Assembly (NCBI RefSeq): GCF_963676685.1
Contig: NC_092354.1
Location: 22,104,193 to 22,168,192, forward strand
Reading direction: 5' to 3'
From: Mytilus edulis
Lineage: Eukaryota; Mollusca; Bivalvia; Mytilida; Mytilidae
Length of the DNA: 64,000 nt
Made by a program: the position numbers and the translations under genes. How positions within the stretch are numbered: the first letter of the stretch is position 1; each line of letters begins with the position of its first letter. Positions 11,060-22,762 of this stretch are shown piece after piece. The notes beneath the pieces are model-generated. The model made no database searches. It was not told the origin of the DNA and saw only the letters and a list, made by a program, of their open reading frames with translations.

Positions 11060-12449
11060 AAGAGTGCACACGATGAAATGTCTCGCCTTCTATACTAATC
11101 ATTGATATTATGTTGATAGTCTTAAGTATAAAGCTTTATTCCAACTGTCTCATAAACTAAACATTAACCAAGATAACTAAACAAAGACCAATGAACCATG
11201 AAAATGAGGTCAAGGTCAGATGAACCATGCCAGGCAGACATGTACAGCTAACAATGTTTCTATACAACATATATAGTTGACCTATTACTTATAGTTTAAG
11301 AAAAATAGACCAAAAAACAAAAACTTAACACTGTGCAATGAACCGTGAAAATGAGGTCACGGTCAAAAGAAACCTGCGCTACTGACATAAAGATCATAAA
11401 ATATTTTCATACACCAAATATAGTTGACCTATGGCATATAGTATTAGATAAAAAGACCAAAACTCAAAAACTGAACTTTGACCACTGAACCATGAAAATG
11501 AGGTCAAGGTCACATGACATCTGCCCGCTAGACATGTACATCTTACAATCATTCCATACAACACATATAGTAGACCTATTGCATATAGTATGAAAAAAAC
11601 AGACCAAAACACAAAAATTTAACTATAACCACTGAACCATGAAAATGAGGTCAAGGTCACATGACATCTGCCCGCTAGACAGGTACACCTTACAATCATT
11701 ACATACAACAAATATAGTAGACCTATTGCATATAGTATGAAAAACACAGACCAAAACACAAAAATTTAACTATAACCACTGAACCATGAAAATGAGGTCA
11801 AGGTCACAAGACATCTGCCCGCTAGACATGTACACCTTACAATCATTCCATACAACAAATATAGTAGACCTATTACATATAGTATGAAAAAAACAGACCA
11901 AAACACAAAAATTTAACTATAACCACTGAACCATGAAAATGAGGTCAAGGTCAGATGACACCTGCCAGTTGGACATGTACACCTTACAGTCCTTCCATAC
12001 ACCGAATATACTAGCCCTATTGCTTATAGTATCTGAGATATGGACTTGACCACCAAAACTTAACCTTGTTCACTGATCCATGAAATGAGGTCGAGGTCAA
12101 GTGAAAACTGTCTGACAGACATGAGGACCTTGCAAGGTATGCACATATAAAATATAGTTATCCTATTACTTATAATAAGAGAGAATTCAACATTACAAAA
12201 AATCTGAACTTTTTTTTCAAGTAGTCACTGAACCATGAAAATGAGGTCAAGGACATTTGACATGTGACTGACGGAAACTTCGTAACATGAGGCATCTATA
12301 TACAAAGTATGAAGCATCCAGGTCTTCCACCTTCTAAAATATAAAGCTTTTAAGAAGTTAGCTAACGCCGCCGCCGCCGTAGCCGCCGCCGCCGCCGGAT
12401 CACTATCCCTATGTCGAGCTTTCTGCAACAAAAGTTGCAGGCTCGACAA
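11060..12449 (+). mobile_element. Core-repeat element, 147-bp cores (family 3)
   Basis: The left end is AAGAGTGCACACGATGAAAT followed by GTCTCGCC. Then come about eight tandem units whose AAAATGAGGTCA anchors start at 11201, 11348, 11495, 11642, 11789 and 11936, an exact spacing of 147 bp for the first six; later units (near 12082 and 12237) are more diverged. A GCC/CCG microsatellite follows at 12366-12398. The right end folds as GTCGAGC...TGCAAC...GTTGCAG...GCTCGAC (12413-12447). No protein is encoded. The layout recalls bivalve pearl-type and HINE/DINE-type non-autonomous elements. Most cores contain GAGGTCAAGGTCA. Confidence 0.75.
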
Positions 12450-13853
12450 AAACACATAATAATTACAATGTTTCATTATCAACATGATAAATATACAGAT
12501 TGATTCCCTGCAACAAAAATAACAAAAACAAAACAAAGTACAAGGATGCCCCATTCACACTACCATTTTCTACATCAACACATAGACATAAAGACATTCT
12601 GACATATTTAACACATTGACATATCGTAAAAAATACATATAAATATATTATACAACAAATGAGGAGAAATTATCTATGAGTGTGTGTATGTATACATTTT
12701 TTTTCACAATATGAAAAAATCAAAACTTTCAAACTTTTTTTTCGGAAAAGGGCAACAGTCTGCCATGTTAAACCGTTTATTAGGGAAGGGCAGCTATGAA
12801 TCATTTTTTCTTACATTCTTCACTTGGTTTTGACAGCCTGCAGCTGTTTTGGATTTGATTTGCCTGATGTAATATTATATTGATATTTTGGGAGACGACT
12901 TTCCTGATATGGAACTTGCGCCCTTTTTACACTTATCGTGATTGTTTTTTTGGAAGAACAAAAAAAAATCAAAAAAATCTTAGTGTTTCGTGTTTTGTTT
13001 ACTACACGTGAGTTCTTAAGTTGTGAGTTTTTATTTTTTTTCCAAAGTCTTTAATGTGTTGTGGTTTTACTTTTGTAAAAAAAAGTGTTTATTTTGTCTT
13101 TCTTGCTTTTGTTTCGTTGCATTGCTAATTACATAGATGATTGCTTTGATGTGTAAGGTAGTAGTAGCTAATAAATATACACAAGTGTATAAATGAATCT
13201 TAATGTCCATCGCTGAAGATAGAGATTAGATACTGCTTCCCGATAGCCCGGTGTCAATTATTTAATGACAAATTGCCAAAAATTATGTATGCGCCAGAAA
13301 AAAAAGACTGTCGCATACTTTTGTAACCTACATTGGGATTATTAAAAGAAACAAAATATTATATATGAAATTCCCACATATACCTAGAGACCAGTTTGAG
13401 TCATGGTCCTTTTGTTCAGTGAGGATTGTCGTGGTCTGTGTATTGACCCCGACTGCCCTCACTGACCATGAGACCACCGAATAATCAATCTGGTAATAAA
13501 ATTTTAAACTGTATCCCATTATTGACACCGTGACTTCGGGAACTACTAATACCATACGTTTTGGACCCAGAAATTGGCGTCCTGATGCAAATGAGGCATA
13601 TTGTGTTTAACTTTGTAGTATAATGAAAGAAACATGTGCGACCAGCAGTATTATTTTCACTTATCTTGCTGCATTTTATTTTTTAAAATCTAAAATAAGT
13701 TTAATAAACATTTTATCCATTAACAAGTTTTCTTGGGTTTTTTTTTGTGGGGACAGATCTCAATGAGTTCTTCCTAATGTAGGTAGACCCCTTTTATTTT
13801 ATGTAAAAAAATAAAAATCAAGTTATTGTACAAGTATTATAAAAGTAATACTT
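12450..13853. other. Non-coding AT-rich region
   Basis: Only homopolymer-rich stretches and short spurious frames are seen. The end near 13660-13850 may include the 3' UTR of the LINE that follows on the minus strand. Confidence 0.35.
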
Positions 13854-14495
13854 TTAGAGTATCATTCTATTCGTGCTTTTTACGTATGTATCAATTGGTA
13901 AAAAATTATATCCAGTTAGGATATTTTTTAATTGAAAATTCTGTATTTGTAATTTTCTTAAACGGTCAAATAAAATAGATCGTTCTGCGATATATAATTT
14001 GCAGTGTAGTAAGAAATGTTCTACTGTTTCTTCAACACGACACTCCTCACACAATTGAGTGTCAGATATGCCTATTTTATGCAGATGTTTGTTCAATGGT
14101 ATATAACCAGTTCTTAATTTAAAAATCAGTCTTTCTTTGTATCTGGACATTTTTTGTATTTTTATGTCAAAATTAATTTTTGGACTTATTTGATACAATG
14201 CTCTATCTTTCTCTTTATCCCATTCTTCTTGCCACATATTTTTCATTAAATTTTTACACAATGTTTTAAAATCATCTTTGGACAACGGTACAAAGATATT
14301 AATATTTTGAAAACTTAATGCCTGTTTAGCATGAAAATCAGCCAACTCATTGCCTTGTATTCCTAAATGACTCGGTATCCATTCAAAAGTTTTATTTGTA
14401 CCTGACTGATACAATGATCTTAGTAAAAAATGAATATCTAGTAAGAATTGGTTTCTTATCTTGTTTAAAGGTATCTTCAGTGCTTGAAGCGCTGA
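13854..14495 (-). pseudogene. RNase H LINE: RNase H C-terminal half and zinc knuckle
   Basis: The minus-strand frame contains FEWIPSHLGIQGNELAD, the terminal RNase H motif with its Asp, followed by a CEECRVEETVEHFLLHC knuckle (C-x2-C-x8-H-x3-C). The frame is open above 14414 and picks up the sequence lost by the upstream frame, so a frameshift near 14490 separates the two halves of RNase H. The presence of RNase H suggests the I/Jockey side of the LINE tree. Confidence 0.75.
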
Positions 14496-15093
14496 TAGAG
14501 TCTACAAAAATCACAACGTTAAAAGGTAAAAAGTCTTGTAACCATGATATACATAAATAAATTGCTGTCAATTCACACATAAAAATAGAAAGGTGATTGT
14601 ACAACTTAAATCCCTTATTGATTTTTAACTGTGGAATGACAAAGGCACAACTAGCATTGCTGTTTGGATCTTTTGACCCGTCAGTGAATACTTTTAAATG
14701 GTGTTTATATTGAGTTTCTATCATAATATTGGCTTCACTTTTAATTAGATGTGGTAAATCCTTTTTAGAAATGTAATCTTTTAAATACATGTTTACTATA
14801 GGTACTGTAAAATGCCATGGGGGGATTTGACTTTCTCTATATATAACTACGTTATTTTCTGAGAAATTATTTCCTTTTAAAGTCTCTTTTGCAATTAATG
14901 TAAATGGTTTACGTTTAATATCTTTACTATAAAATTCAAAAGTAGCTGTATCTTGAATTGATTTTTTAGCTGGATGGTTGTTTTCGAATGTAGAAATATT
15001 TAAATATGATTTTGCGATTAACGCTTTTCTTCTGATTTCGTAAGGAGGGTCTCCCATTTCCACCTGAAGGGCTTTTAACGATGCTGACTTCAT
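14392..15093 (-). pseudogene. RNase H LINE: post-RT region and RNase H N-terminal half
   Basis: After a linker with GDPPYEIRRKAL, the frame carries VFTDGSKDPNS (first RNase H Asp), CELTAIYLCI (Glu) and FVDSISA (second Asp). It leaves frame near 14490. It is in the same frame as 15112-16131, separated only by a TAA at 15112-15114 where a Leu codon would fit. Confidence 0.75.
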
Positions 15094-15111
15094 GGAGCCT
15101 GTACATAAACG

Positions 15112-16290
15112 TTAAGATTGTGTTTGTATCTTATCTAGTATTTTTTTAATAGATGCAGAGGCTGTATTGTATACCTCACAACCATAGTCTATTTTTGATC
15201 TGATTAAAGCAATATAAATTTTTCTTAGAGTATAACTTGTTGCTCCCCATTTCGTTCCCGTTAAAAGTTTCATACAGTTTAAAATTTTTGTACATCTTGT
15301 ATTAATATACTGAACATGACTATTCCAAGTAAGATGTCTATCAAAAATAATTCCAAGAAATTTAACAAATCTATTAAAATATTTCAATATAGGAATGTTT
15401 GTCCTAGTACTTATCTTCCCTAACATCTTTTTTACATTATGCCATAGATCTGAAATGTTATTATTACAATTAAGACTGGTACAGTAATTTGACCAATGGT
15501 TGTCCTGTGTATCTTTTAATACTTTTTTACAAAATCTTTCTTTATCTTTATAAATTTTGAAATCATTCCCATTTCCGGTATGTCTTGCTCTATTTCTAGC
15601 TTTGTTTCTAGCTTTTATAGCTGAAGTACATTCCTTTGTCCACCAAGGAACACAAGGTTTGTTTGTTTTATGAAATTTCTTAATAGGAATATGGGTACAT
15701 GCTATATTAATCAATTCAGTGGTTAATGTATTGTTAGTTTGCTGTATATCGTCTGTAATTAAATTCTCTGTAAATTTAATGTTACATTCTTTCGTAAAGC
15801 TTTTCCAATTTGCTCTCTTAAAATTCCATTTGGGGGACAAATCACTGTTGTAATCTCCAATATATATATTAGAGTCAATGTACACACAAAAATGATCACT
15901 TCCACAGGTGGAATGTTGATCTACCAACCAATTAATTTTTTGTCCAATATTAGGACTACAAAAATTTAAATCTAAACATGATGTTTCTAAATTGATCGGA
16001 TTCAGTCTAGTTCCTGATCCTTCGTTTAAAAGACATATATTATTATCTTGAATACACTTAAAAAGTTCGCTACCTTTAGTATCGATTCTTTTCCCCCATA
16101 ATGTATGGTGAGCATTAAAGTCACCACACAATATGTATTCTGTTGTAATTTGACTAAGAAGAGTATCATAGTCTTCATATCTAGTGTCTAATTTAGGGTC
16201 ATATAAATTAAGTATCAGAAATTTCTTACTGTTATGTATAATATAAATTGCTGAGGTTTAAATGTACTCTGAAAATCAACTGTACTATAA
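15112..16290 (-). pseudogene. RNase H LINE: endonuclease C-half fused to RT thumb
   Basis: The frame begins within the endonuclease (CGDFNAHHTLWG, later GSDHFCV) and runs through a basic linker with VPWWTKECTSAI. After IPILKYFNRFVKFLGIIFD it is already in the RT thumb (HLTWNSHV, LIRSKIDYGCEVY). The RT fingers and palm, including the FxDxxxAFD and YxDD boxes, are missing, yet the frame stays open across the join. 16131-16290 continues the endonuclease upstream with one internal frameshift. The copy cannot encode an active RT. Confidence 0.8.
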
Positions 16291-16293
16291 TTA

Positions 16294-17469
16294 AGGTCTT
16301 TCCACCAATAAGGATCTATTTTGATATGAAAATATTAAAATTCAGTTGAAAATGTCAGTTCCTATGGCTAAATGATATATAAATATGAATTTCAAGCAAA
16401 GGTCAAAATCTAGAACGTCCAATTAACCTATGACCTTGACTTCAATTTCAAGGTCATAAACCAAGGATCCCAAATTAAAAGACCCTAGGTCTGTATTATG
16501 TATGGTTCATGAGTAATATCACTTTACGCATAATTCTAAATATAACAGGGGCAAAAATCCCATTTATTCTCTTCGCACCCTTCCAATCAAAATTTATAAG
16601 TTACGACATGTCGCAACTAACAATTTATTAAAAATAATGTGTTGAAATCTTATAAGGTTAATGAAAAAGAGTAAAAATAAGCAAAAATCAAAATTTAGAA
16701 TTTGACCTTGACCTTTGACCTTGACCTAATTTTCATTTTTTTGGACCAAGGATCTTAAATCAAAAGACCCTAAGCCTTTACTTTATAATGATAATGAGTT
16801 ATATTACCATACAACTAATATAAGATATAAAAGGGGGAAAAGTCGCATCAAATGTTTACGTACCCTTTAAACTAAAATTTACGTGTTACGCCATGTCGTA
16901 ACACACATTTTGTGAAAATATTTTGTCGATATCTTATAGGATTTCTGAAAATAAGAGATAACAAGCCAAAATCATATTTTTGAACATGACCTTGACCTTT
17001 GACCTTGACCTCATTTTCATTTTTTTGGACCAAGGACCTCAAATCAAAAGACCCTAGGCCTCTATCACTAATGGTTTTCCAGTAACAAATTTATTTCATT
17101 TATTTCATTACAAAAGGGGAAATAACTCTCATATGGAGTCTTCGTAAAGCTTCGGTGAAAATAAAACGTAACATCCTGAGGATATAACGAGCAATTTGGA
17201 AAAATAAATTTGTCGCTTTCTTTTACGGTTGCGGAGGAGATCTGATAACAAGAAAAACAGTGTTTGGGGAGATAACTCTTACAAAGAAAAGTGTTCGGTT
17301 AAAAAGGGTCAGATTCAAAAGCGTATAGACTGAATGATATCAGATACAAAAAAACTAAGCGACATCTTTTGAAACATTTTTACACCGCAAGAAAAAAATT
17401 AGGCGGAAGAAAAAAAAAATAATCAGAACAAATACAATAGGTCTTTCCACAAGAAAGGTGGAAAGACCT
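16294..17469. mobile_element. 1.18-kb TIR element inside a LINE endonuclease (family 4)
   Basis: Perfect 13-bp terminal inverted repeats (AGGTCTTTCCACC) are flanked by the direct repeat AATTA at 16289-16293 and 17470-17474. The right end also folds, with GGTCTTTCCAC and GTGGAAAGACC around a short loop. The interior has about three diverged units of roughly 280 bp, with GACCTTGACC-type motifs near 16430, 16708 and 16988 and GGACCAAGGA near each. It has no coding capacity. Removing the element and one AATTA restores the LINE reading frame across the gap, which fixes the boundaries. Confidence 0.85.
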
Positions 17470-17470
17470 A

Positions 17471-17790
17471 ATTAATATATTGTTTAACATAAATGGCTGT
17501 TCCACCTCTGTTGACACCTCGACTTGAGAATGTTGCGAGTGTGTAACCTGGTATTTCAGGCTAATCTTTTTCGAGAATACAAAAAGTTTCTTGAAAACAT
17601 AAAATATTTGGCGTGTCGTTAATATTGTTTAAGTGCCATATAAATTCCGGTATGTGTGACCGAATTCCCTGGCAGTTCCAATGTGCCAAACTAAGTTGAA
17701 AAGCCATGAATATGATTAAAGTATACATTATAATTGACATGAATGTGAACAGTATATATTTCATTATTTAATACAAGTATAAACAAAATC
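17471..17790 (-). pseudogene. RNase H LINE: endonuclease N-terminal part
   Basis: Minus-strand frame 17561-17764 carries AHWNCQGIRSHIPEF (endonuclease Asn motif) and LCFQETF (catalytic Glu). A TAG at 17558-17560 interrupts it, and the same frame then runs on to GGTAIYVKQYI at the insertion edge. It is the beginning of the LINE protein, so the full locus spans 13854 to about 17790. Confidence 0.75.
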
Positions 17791-17865
17791 TTAGTTTATT
17801 AATGTAAGCTTATCTAGTATATATTCTTGGTTTACGTGTACCTGATGTATTAAATATAAATTCAG

Positions 17866-18354
17866 ACTCTTATAATGCCCTGGATGTTGTGTACAATAAG
17901 GTTTTAATGACCTCTCTGGAAGAAGAGGAGGAGAGTGAACTAACCAAAAAGTTCATCAAAGCTTCAGATACAAGCCCAACTGGTTATGCCAAAGCTACAC
18001 TTTCCTCTTTGCCCTCAGAACAGTCTGCAGAAGCACAATCTCTACCATCTACGAAATCCACCAATGTGCCTCACACGGTAAAACAGATGGAAAAGAAAAT
18101 GAGAACAAGAATGACTAAAGAAGAAATAAGAAAGAAAATGGAAAAGGTCCTCAAAAGTGGGAAGTATAAAATGAAAGTTGGACGTCTTATCTTCTGGGAT
18201 TTTGGTGGACAATATGTTTATCTAACAACACATCAGACCTTCATGACGTTCCGAGCGTTGTTTCTTGTAGTATTTAATGGGAGCAAAGATTTGCATGAAC
18301 AGGTCCCTGATGTGATGTGTTTTCCAGGGCAGCACATGACGCCAACTCCGGCAG
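17866..18354 (+). CDS. Exon of a Roc GTPase (Roco-like) gene
   Basis: A 489-bp block lies between a plausible acceptor (AAATTCAG at 17858-17865) and donor (GCAG then GTAATA at 18355). Both introns would be phase 1. The translation has an acidic EEEEES stretch and a Lys/Met-rich helix, then LIFWDFGGQYVY, the G3 (DxxG) motif and strand of a Roc domain, followed by THQTFMTFRALFLVVFN. Roc domains bind GTP in Roco/LRRK-type signalling proteins. P-loop and G4 motifs are not in this exon and must lie on others that I could not locate in the window. The RNase H LINE ends only about 75 bp upstream. It could also be a pseudogenic fragment. Confidence 0.6.
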
Positions 18355-19386
18355 GTAATATGCATGTTATTTACAAACCAATACTGCAAACAGAGCAAGG
18401 TGATTATTTAAAATTTTCGAAATTGCATTTTGCAGCTTTGATGTGAAGTAAGACAATAACATTGCAGTCAACAATCATAAAAGGTACCAGGTTTTATTTT
18501 TTGTACGCCAGACAAGTGTTTTGTAAACACAAACATGATCAGTTAAATTAGACTCAAACTTAGATTCAAACTCTTTTTTGAAGTTACAGCATGAACAAAA
18601 CACTTAAAAATATCAGGCTTAATTTTCAAATCAGTCAAAATAACAATAGAAATACATCATGATATATTATGACAATGCGCTTCCTGTAAATTGCTTTAGA
18701 TTTTTGTGGTGTGAATTTTCTGAATAAAGAGCGGATGAACACTAACTACACTGGTGTTATCATTAGGAAAAAAAGCAGAGTAACACATTTTGAGAGACTA
18801 CACTGTATTTTGGGAAGTATAGTTTTGAACTTGTTCTGGCAGTAATTTTGTTAAAGTCATAGGAAACGAGTGCCGGTGAAAAATAATGTTCTTCCAATTC
18901 TTGAACCAATGCATACAAACATCATAAACTTAGTCTTCTGTGCACGAATTTATCTTTTTCTTTTTCTTGTAAATTTCGTATAATCGTCAATTTTTTACAA
19001 TCGGTCAGTGTTGTTGTGGAAATATGGCATGTAATTAAAGTTCGTGTTTTGACGCCGAAGTTTAAAGATTGTCACCTGTTTGTCAACAATCGACAAAAAT
19101 CAACAGAAAAGCATGAATATTGAGCACATGACGGTGTTTAACATGTAAATTCAGATAATAGTTTATTTTAAGGACATCCATGCGTATTTTGATCACCAGA
19201 TTTTTATGAAATGGGTCACACTGAGGTCACTTTGCATACGGAAAATATGTCCGGGAATTGCTTCCTGGAAGAAAGCAATTAAAATAAAGGAAACTTCTTC
19301 TAAATGTGAATAAATTAAAGACTTTTCTTCAGAAAAAAGTATATGTACATAAGTTTTATTATGAAAACTATCCATTGAGTTATAAA
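18355..19386. other. Presumed intron or intergenic sequence
   Basis: Near 18485-18520 there is a diverged head of the 1132-1262 repeat (GGTACCAGG, then GTACGCCAGACAAG). Nothing else was recognised. Confidence 0.35.
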
Positions 19387-20823
19387 CTAGAGGCTCTAAA
19401 GAGCCTGTGTCGCTCACCTTGGTCTATATGAATATTAAACAAAGGAAGCAGATGGATTCATGAAAAAATTGTGTTTTGGTGATGGTGATGTGTTTGTACA
19501 TCTTACTTTACTGAACATTCTTGCTGCTTATATTATCTCTATTTATAATGAACTAAGTGCCCCAGTAATTTCAGTGGATAATGTTAGAAAAAAATTACAA
19601 ATTTTATGAAAATTGTTAAAATTGACTATAAAGGACAACAACTCCTTAGGGGGTCAATTGACCATTTCGGTCATGTTGACTTATTTGTAAATCTTACTTT
19701 GCTCAACATTATTGCTGTTAACAGTTCATCTCTCTATAATAATATTCCAGATAATAACCAAAAACAGCAAAATTTCCTTAAAATTACAAATTCAGGGGCA
19801 GCAACCCAACAACGGGTTGTCCAATTCATCTGAAAATTTCAGGGCAGATAAATCTTCACCTGATAAACAATTTTACCACATGTCAGATTTGCTCTAAATG
19901 CTTTGGTTTTTGAGTTATAAGCCAGAAACTGCATTTTACCCCTATGTTCTATTTTTAGACGTGGCGGCCATCTTGGTTGGATGGCCAGGTCACCTGACAC
20001 ATTTTTTAAAACTAAATACCCCAAAGATGATTGTGGCCAAGTTTGGATTAATTTGGCCCAGTAGTTTCAGAGGAGAAGATTTTTGTAAAAGATGACTAAG
20101 ATTTAAGAAAAATTGTTAAAAATTTACTATAAAGGGCAATTACTCCTAAAGGGGTCAACTGACCATTTCGGTCATGTTGACTTATTTGTAAATCTTACTT
20201 TGCTGAACATTATTGTTGTTTACAGTTTATCTCTATCTATAATAATATTCAAGATAATAACCAAAAAACAGCAAACTTTCCTTAAAATTACCAATTCAGG
20301 GGCAGCAACCCAACAACAGATTGTCCGATCCATCTGAAAATTTCAGGGCAAATAGATCTTGACCTGATAAACAATTGTATTTCATGTCAGATTTGCTCTA
20401 AATGACTTGGTTTTTGAGTTATAAGCCAAAAACTGCATTTTAATAGATATAGGAAGATGTGGTGTGAGTGCCAATGAGACAACTCTCCATACAAATTACA
20501 ATTTAAAAAGTAAACCATTATAGGTTAAAGTACGGCCTTCAACACGGAGCCTTGGCTCACACCGAACAACAAGCTATAAAGGGCCCCAAAATTACTAGTG
20601 TAAAACCATTCAAACGGGAACCCCATGTTCAATTTTTAGCCATGGCGGCCATATTGGTTGGTTGGCTGGGTCACGCCACACATTTTTTAAACAAGATACC
20701 CCAATGATGATTTGGTTTAATTTGGCCCAGTAGTTTTTTTATAAAAGTTAACGACGACGACGAGGGACGACGGACGCCAAGTGATGAGAAAAGCTCACTT
20801 GGCCCTGTGGGCCAGATGAGCTA
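19387..20823 (+). mobile_element. Hairpin-ended core-repeat element, copy A (family 1)
   Basis: The 5' end is CTAGAGGCTCTAAAGAGCCT, which folds on itself, followed by GTGTCGCTCACCTT. Two cores of about 0.5 kb follow (marked by GGGGCAGCAACCCAACAAC near 19795 and 20300). A GAC-rich run precedes the 3' end, where GCTCACTTGGCCC...GGGCCAGATGAGCTA forms a hairpin ending in CTA(A). There is no coding capacity. Hairpins at both ends, terminal CTAA and no clear TSD suggest a Helitron/Helentron-type non-autonomous element. This is inference. Confidence 0.75.
20443..20620 (-). mobile_element. SINE-like repeat inserted in family 1 copy A
   Basis: The second core is interrupted after AACTGCATTTTA and resumes at CCCCATGTTC, where other copies read straight through. 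The insert contains GGAAGATGTGGTGTGAGTGC and GAGCCTTGGCTCACACCGAA. An inverse copy lies at 25862-26020. Confidence 0.7.
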
Positions 20824-20824
20824 A

Positions 20825-20945
20825 AAAGTCAACATGACCAAAATGGTCAAGTGACCCCTCGAGAAGTTATTGCTCTTTATAGTAATTTTTAACAATTTTT
20901 GTTATTTTTTTACAAAAATCTTCTCCTCTGAAACTACTGGGACAA
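20825..20945 (-). mobile_element. Inverted fragment of a family 1 core
   Basis: Directly after the 3' hairpin of copy A, the sequence AAGTCAACATGACCAAAATG to CTTCTCCTCTGAAACTACTG is the reverse complement of a family 1 core. It may be a second element inserted head-on or a rearranged end. Confidence 0.7.
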
Positions 20946-22762
20946 AGGACAAGGTACAATAAGGGCCATTTTTGGCCCCCTGTCCAAATGAATTGAATTT
21001 TATAATTTTAATAGACTAAATATAGAAGCTTAAAAAAATGACAATTTTTTTTTGTAATTATCATTTGTTGGTTGCCTAGCAACAGATTTAAAATCTGCTA
21101 TGTATGCGCTATTTTTAACCATATTCATTAAAAATGTGTTTTTTTTTATATGAATAAAAATGTATCATTGTACAATACATATATGGAAATCTCTAACTAT
21201 AATGTCTCATTTATCTGAATTATTAAATACGAGTATTTATCATATCTTAGCCACAAGAATGACCCTTAGCAACAGCACTGTATACTAAGCAACCACAGCC
21301 TTTAATATCTCTTCAAGGTTTATGCAACCCCTCATGTGTTGACCAAAGCTAGGTATCTATTGTTAGGTGATTACATGACAGTTGTAAATAACTTACATTT
21401 TGTTAGCTTTTTAATGCTTGGAAACTACCTAGCAACCGTATCCATTGCGTAGCAACGACCTTTCTCTATATGATTTACGCTGATATTGTACTTTTCTTAT
21501 GTTAATTTGTCATCTATACGGTTTTGATATTTTGTAGATTTATCACTATCCAACTTGAAGCTTGGTGTTTACTAAACGAAAAAAAAAACGCCACCCCCCC
21601 CCCCCCCCCCCCAAAAAAAAACCAACAAATAATAAAGTCTTACGAAAAAGTTTAAAAAAAAAAAAAAAAAAAAAAGTTATTATGACCTTCAAGGCCTTCT
21701 CAACAAGTATTATGTTAAGTCCTTGTACAATAGCAGTTAAGTTAAAAAAAAAAACAGAATGCATTACTGGAACTATTGATTTATTCAATGATCAAACAAT
21801 TATATAAATAATGAAATAACAGGCAGTTTTCTTTGACAAAATTACACAATGTTCTGTGAATGTTCGTGGAACCAATGAAAATCATCCTTTGTAAAAAGTT
21901 CCACTGCATATAGATGAAATTGAAATCGGGAATGTGCATGTCAAAGAGACAACATTCTGAGTATAGAGTATAAACCGCCAAACAGGTATAACTTACTAGG
22001 TTAAGTATGTATTACGCAGAAACTTGTAAAAAGCATCTTAAGATATAGTGTAATATGGACAACAAAATGTACGCCATTGGTCTGAATCAAAACTGTCGGA
22101 TGTTTGTATTAAAAGTGAAGGTAATTAGATAAACCTATCATAGTGCATAATCATATATCAACACATTTCTTTTGGTATATATGTACATAATACCACATAA
22201 ACAGGGTAATCTCCAAAGTGACCAAAGTCTTGTTTATTAAAGACACATAGCATCACACGTGATTATCACACGTCAATCAGCTCCAATGAGGAAAAACTTT
22301 AACAAGATTTGCTGACAAGGTGTACCAAACTATCTTCTATTTCAGTATAATTGTAGTTCATTATTTAGATTTAAATATTGTTTAATGTAGAGTATGTTCA
22401 GTAAGAGCAAAAAGACTGATACCTAAGCTATGACTAAAACTCATGTGGATCTAACCTCATTGGCAATCATAACACATCTTCTTTTTTATATATCTGACAT
22501 GTGACTAAAAATGTGTACAAACATATTCTTATTCTTAATTAGTGAGCAGATAATTAACAGTAGATCAGCGAGAAAAAAAAGTATTCAACATTAAAATCTA
22601 AAAGTATTCCGCAAGACAAGAACAATTTTAATCGGATGCTGATCTCCGAAAAAAAATCGTTTGTTAATACAACAATGAAAAAACCCACCCCCTGTTGAAT
22701 AAATTCACTATATCTATGCATTTACATCTTAACCTCTGTCAATAAATATGAGTGTCAGAGAT
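20946..22762. other. Repeat fragments and low-complexity DNA
   Basis: 20946-20990 (GGACAAGGTACAATAAGGGC) is repeated in inverse form at 28155-28195. 21595-21612 is a poly-C run and 21653-21675 a poly-A run; the open frames there are artefacts. 21915-21960 resembles the tail at 45937-45985 (GTCAAAGAGACAAC). No gene was recognised. Confidence 0.4.

Noticed and set aside
12225-12554. Ala-rich protein
   Set aside because: The Ala run comes from the GCC microsatellite and hairpin end of a mobile element.
21546-21807. Poly-Pro/Lys and poly-Phe proteins on both strands
   Set aside because: They arise from poly-C and poly-A runs.
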